A stretch of DNA of 8,593 nt, taken from contig JAGGXG010000150.1 in the NCBI GenBank assembly GCA_021163175.1, positions 1 through 8,593 on the forward strand, given 5' to 3'. This DNA comes from Thermoplasmata archaeon. Lineage in GTDB: Archaea > Thermoplasmatota > E2 > UBA202 > JdFR-43. The notes below the pieces were generated by a model. It was not told the origin of the DNA and searched no databases. It saw only the letters and a program-made list of their open reading frames with translations. Numbering within the stretch: the stretch's first letter is position 1; every line of letters begins with the position of its first letter. This document shows positions 7,047-8,593 of this stretch, in pieces. A program made the position numbers and the translations under genes.

Positions 7047-7118
7047 TTATGTCTTCATTGTCTGCAGCAGCGCCCTCAATACAAATCCTATTATCGCTCC
7101 CAAATAAATTTTTTCCAT
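7047..7118 (-). CDS. Candidate micro-gene: 23-residue hydrophobic peptide
   Basis: No family is recognised. A 23-codon ORF starts MEKIYLGAIIGF, continues with VLRALLQTM, and ends KT. It has a short charged start, one hydrophobic stretch interrupted by a single Arg (R18), and a basic end, so it could be a single-pass or amphipathic membrane peptide. Support comes from position: a TATA box about 25 bases before an ATG at 7129, a 10-base step to the ATG at 7118, and a hairpin/T-tract terminator right after the stop. The ATG at 7129 opens a different frame of 12 codons (MKIQWKKFIWER). A single extra A in the six-A run near 7110, or a -1 slip there, would join the two into a 27-residue peptide starting MKIQWKKIYLGAII. 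It is divergent from hicB. It could instead be a non-coding RNA or a degraded remnant. Confidence 0.3.
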   Translation of the reverse strand: MEKIYLGAIIGFVLRALLQTMKT

Positions 7119-7149
7119 TGAATTTTCATAAATATACAATGTCAACCCT

Positions 7150-7157
7150 GCTTATAT
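7150..7157 (-). promoter_or_regulatory. TATA box of the micro-gene
   Basis: CATATAAG on the minus strand is centred about 24-25 bases before the ATG at 7129, the same geometry as at hicB and the nitroreductase. It overlaps one arm of the inverted repeat at 7153-7174. Confidence 0.45.
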
Positions 7158-7174
7158 GCAAAGTATTGCATATA
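7153..7174. repeat. Perfect 9-bp inverted repeat, operator-like
   Basis: TATATGCAA, a four-base spacer AGTA, then TTGCATATA. The dyad covers the micro-gene's TATA box and lies about 120 bases upstream of hicB. The form (22 bp, short spacer, over a promoter) suits a dimeric repressor or activator site. As RNA it could also form a small hairpin, but its place at the TATA box favours a DNA site. The regulator is unknown. Confidence 0.5.
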
Positions 7175-7262
7175 CTTCTTTAAAATTATTTATGAGTTTA
7201 TCATTTTGTTACCAATTACAGAGGCGGAGGTGAATTTACTCTTTTAACTCAAACCAACTAAC

Positions 7263-7270
7263 TTTATAAA
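7263..7270 (+). promoter_or_regulatory. TATA box of the hicBA operon
   Basis: TTTATAAA, a perfect archaeal-type TATA element, is centred about 25 bases upstream of the hicB ATG at 7292, with no ribosome binding site between. It predicts a leaderless hicB message. Confidence 0.65.
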
Positions 7271-7291
7271 TCACAATTCATTAAATATTCA

Positions 7292-7522
7292 ATGAAGCTC
7301 ACAGCAATCATTAAAAAAGGAGAAAAACAGTTTGTTGCCTTATGTCCTGAGCTAGATGTTGTTAGCCAAGGATATACCATAGAAGAAGCAATAAATAATT
7401 TAAAAGAGGCCTGCGAACTCTATTTGGAAGAGATGGGGGCTCCAGAGGAAATATATTCTGGGGAAACAATAATAGTAAATTTTGAGATAAAACATGAAGC
7501 TGCCAGTTCTATCAAGAAATGA
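7292..7522 (+). CDS. hicB: HicB-family antitoxin
   Basis: A 76-residue protein of the HicB fold (partial RNase H-like), the antitoxin that blocks the HicA mRNA interferase. Recognisable family segments are MKLTAIIKKGEKQFVALCPE (1-20), DVVSQGYTIEEAINNLKEAC (22-41) and the ELYLEEM helix. The C-terminus is short and shows no added ribbon-helix-helix or helix-turn-helix domain, so this is the minimal HicB type. If the operon represses itself, DNA binding must come from the complex or another protein. It overlaps hicA by 29 bases in a different frame, the tight coupling typical of such pairs, and comes first in the operon. The start at 7292 sits about 25 bases after a perfect TATA box. Confidence 0.9.
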   Translation: MKLTAIIKKGEKQFVALCPELDVVSQGYTIEEAINNLKEACELYLEEMGAPEEIYSGETIIVNFEIKHEAASSIKK

Positions 7523-7709
7523 GGTTATAAAAGCGTTTGTGAAAGCTGGTTTTAAAATTGCAAGAAGGAAAGGAAGCCATGTCATTCTCGTAAAATTCAT
7601 TGATGGTAGAAAAATTGGTGTTGTTGTGCCAGATCATAAGGAAATAGATAAAGGAACCTTGCTGGAAATAATAAGGCAAGCAAGGTTGAAAAAAAAGAGG
7701 AATTTTTAG
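7494..7709 (+). CDS. hicA: HicA-family mRNA interferase toxin
   Basis: A 71-residue basic protein with the double-stranded RNA-binding-like HicA fold. HicA toxins cleave mRNA and stop translation when not held by HicB. Family features are LSRNEVIKAFVKAGFKIARR (6-25), the conserved glycine-serine-histidine motif KGSHVIL with catalytic H29, and VPDHKEIDKGTLLEIIRQA (45-63). The tail RLKKKRNF is strongly basic. All key positions look intact, so the toxin is probably functional. It starts inside the end of hicB (29-base overlap) and has no separate promoter, so its translation should depend on the hicB message. A T-run about 70 bases downstream may end the operon. Confidence 0.93.
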   Translation: MKLPVLSRNEVIKAFVKAGFKIARRKGSHVILVKFIDGRKIGVVVPDHKEIDKGTLLEIIRQARLKKKRNF

Positions 7710-7777
7710 AATTGATGAAAAAATAAGGGCTACCTTCCACCATTCAATATGGATCAAAAAAATTCTGCATGTGCATC

Positions 7778-7784
7778 TTTTTTT
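7778..7784 (+). terminator. T-run after hicA
   Basis: Seven consecutive T on the plus strand, about 70 bases after the hicA stop, in the gap before the convergent methyltransferase. Archaeal termination needs only a T-run. The short TGCATGTGCA before it cannot form a useful hairpin. Confidence 0.4.
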
Positions 7785-7838
7785 ATGATTCTTTAGCACC
7801 TATTCCATAAAATTGGCAGGAGGATGCTTCGTCATGTT

Positions 7839-8435
7839 TCATTTTCTTGCATTTATGGCAACGACATCAAAATATTTTATTCTGCTCTTATGAAAGGGCA
7901 TCGTTGCTTTTATTGGAAATCTGTATTTTTTAACAACAAAAAAATCGAAACCTTTTGATTCAACAAATTTTTTGATGAAGCCCATGCTCTCTTCCAGATG
8001 CAGTGAATATATTGCATCCGATACTTCCATCGCTTTTTTCAAAAATTTTCTATCAGCCTTTCTATTCGCATACTGCGCTCCAAAAGGAGGGTTCATTATA
8101 ACAACGTCGCATTTCCTGCTAAATTGTTCAACATCCATTTTTATGAACTCTACCTTCACATTCATTTTCTCTGCGTTTTTTCTGGCAAGCTGAATCATTT
8201 TTTCATCTATGTCTATTCCTATTGCATTTCCTCCAAGCAGTGCTGCCCCTATTGCAAAAATTCCATTCCCGCATCCAAAATCGATAACAACCTTTCCTTC
8301 TATATCTCCTCGCTGATATGCATACCATAGTATATCGGAAGCTATGTCGGCAGGCGTGGAATACTGTTCCTTTTCTGGATCGCTTGCTTTGGCTTTATCA
8401 AGTTTTTCAAGAAGCATTTCAAGCCTTTTTTTCAC
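7839..8435 (-). CDS. METTL5-like RNA N6-adenine methyltransferase
   Basis: A 198-residue SAM-dependent methyltransferase of the COG2263/METTL5 group. The human member makes m6A in 18S rRNA with the TRMT112 partner, and archaeal members are thought to act on 16S rRNA; the target here is inferred. The Rossmann motif DFGCGNG (52-58) binds SAM, GIDID (73-77) holds the acidic ribose contact, and NPPFG (115-119) is the amino-methyltransferase catalytic motif for adenine N6. The N-terminal EQYSTPADIASDILW (23-37) and the C-terminal FHKSRIKYFDVVAI (181-194) match the group's extended ends. GTG at 8435 is the only in-frame start before an upstream stop codon; an ATG two bases earlier is out of frame and runs straight into TGA. 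The next in-frame ATG is residue 7. It converges on hicBA and diverges from the pyrophosphatase gene. Confidence 0.92.
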   Translation of the reverse strand: MKKRLEMLLEKLDKAKASDPEKEQYSTPADIASDILWYAYQRGDIEGKVVIDFGCGNGIFAIGAALLGGNAIGIDIDEKMIQLARKNAEKMNVKVEFIKMDVEQFSRKCDVVIMNPPFGAQYANRKADRKFLKKAMEVSDAIYSLHLEESMGFIKKFVESKGFDFFVVKKYRFPIKATMPFHKSRIKYFDVVAINARK

Positions 8436-8450
8436 ATGTTATAAAAAAGC

Positions 8451-8463
8451 AAATATATATATT
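8451..8463. promoter_or_regulatory. Shared bidirectional TATA element
   Basis: A 13-base A/T-only stretch, AAATATATATATT, lies in the 45 bases between two divergent starts. Its left part is centred about 26 bases before the ATG at 8481, and its right part about 26 bases before the GTG at 8435 on the other strand. One near-symmetric TATA core could therefore serve both genes, each leaderless. Confidence 0.55.
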
Positions 8464-8480
8464 GCCTATTCTATTATCCT

Positions 8481-8593
8481 ATGCTCGATTTAATTCCCTT
8501 AACAGGAGGAATATCGGCCATAATTTTCTCTCTTCTCTTAGCATATTACATCTCCAAAAAACCGAGAGGAAATAAGAGGATGGAGGAAATCTC
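8481..8593 (+). CDS. hppA: Membrane-bound pyrophosphatase, N-terminus (partial)
   Basis: The gene is cut by the window's right edge after 37 codons. It starts MLDLIPLTGGISAIIFSLLL, followed by AYYISKKPRGNKRMEEI. A first membrane helix (about 8-25) followed by a basic turn and G-N-K-R-M-E-E-I matches the opening of ion-pumping pyrophosphatases, where the first helix leads into a conserved G-x-x-x-M-x-E-I segment. These proteins hydrolyse PPi and pump H+ or Na+. The K+ dependence and pumped ion are decided by residues beyond this window. The call rests on a short stretch from memory of the family; another membrane protein is possible. It has a leaderless-type start 26 bases after a TATA element shared with the methyltransferase gene. 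Confidence 0.7.
   Translation, partial: MLDLIPLTGGISAIIFSLLLAYYISKKPRGNKRMEEI

Noticed and set aside
7030..7125. Startless minus-strand frame reading NGKNLFGSDNRICIEG onward to a stop inside the terminator stem
   Set aside because: It looks somewhat protein-like but has no start codon before its upstream stop and ends in the hairpin; the neighbouring hydrophobic frame fits the promoter and terminator better.
7226..7233. Perfect Shine-Dalgarno sequence GGAGGTGA
   Set aside because: No ATG, GTG or TTG lies at a workable distance downstream, and genes here start without ribosome binding sites; probably chance.
7194..7259. Plus-strand open stretch reading VTNYRGGGEFTLLTQTN before hicB
   Set aside because: It has no start codon, only about 21 codons between stops, and no extended similarity that I can recognise; perhaps a remnant but unsupported.
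8318..8575. 85-codon plus-strand ORF over the methyltransferase start and pyrophosphatase start
   Set aside because: It is out of frame with the pyrophosphatase ORF and antisense to the methyltransferase, and it runs through their shared promoter.
1..8593. tRNA, rRNA, CRISPR array, insertion sequence or prophage
   Set aside because: No T-loop-like GGTTCRA pattern in the gaps, no regularly spaced repeats, no transposase or terminal inverted repeats, and no phage-type genes were seen on either strand.

Overview
The window reads as an AT-rich euryarchaeal chromosome segment. The evidence is an archaeal-type phenylalanyl-tRNA synthetase beta subunit of about 540 residues, an archaeal PAPS-reductase-like/ferredoxin fusion, a METTL5-type methyltransferase, a secreted-face protein with a PGF-CTERM-like tail, and AT-rich TATA-like boxes centred about 22-26 bases before most start codons (leaderless transcription). 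Thermoplasmatota or a relative is a reasonable guess, but the sequence alone does not fix the lineage.

Layout, left to right. Bases 1-1042 (+) encode a glycosylation-site-rich membrane protein, possibly running in from the left edge. It overlaps tail to tail with pheT (-, 1019-2632). Upstream of pheT on the same strand is a zinc-finger/PUA/PP-loop/ferredoxin protein (2670-4367). A gene-poor gap (4368-4697) holds that gene's promoter, the promoter of the next gene, and a long bulged hairpin that may be a small RNA. A nitroreductase (+, 4698-5306) abuts, with zero gap, a convergent acyl-CoA synthetase (-, 5307-6941). A second gap (6942-7291) appears to contain an unannotated micro-gene on the minus strand, with a TATA box inside a perfect 9-bp inverted repeat, a 23-codon hydrophobic ORF, and a hairpin plus T-tract terminator. 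A hicB-hicA toxin-antitoxin pair follows (+, 7292-7709). Last come a METTL5-like RNA methyltransferase (-, 7839-8435) and, divergent from it, the first 37 codons of a membrane pyrophosphatase (+, 8481 to the edge). The last two seem to share one AT-only promoter core.

The genes do not form one pathway. They are housekeeping translation (pheT, METTL5-like), pyrophosphate and acyl-CoA energetics (acyl-CoA synthetase releases PPi, which a membrane pyrophosphatase could use), redox/sulfur or RNA-modification chemistry (PP-loop fusion, nitroreductase), and one toxin-antitoxin module. The least explained parts are the two gaps and the way convergent genes embed pyrimidine-rich possible terminators in each other's coding ends.
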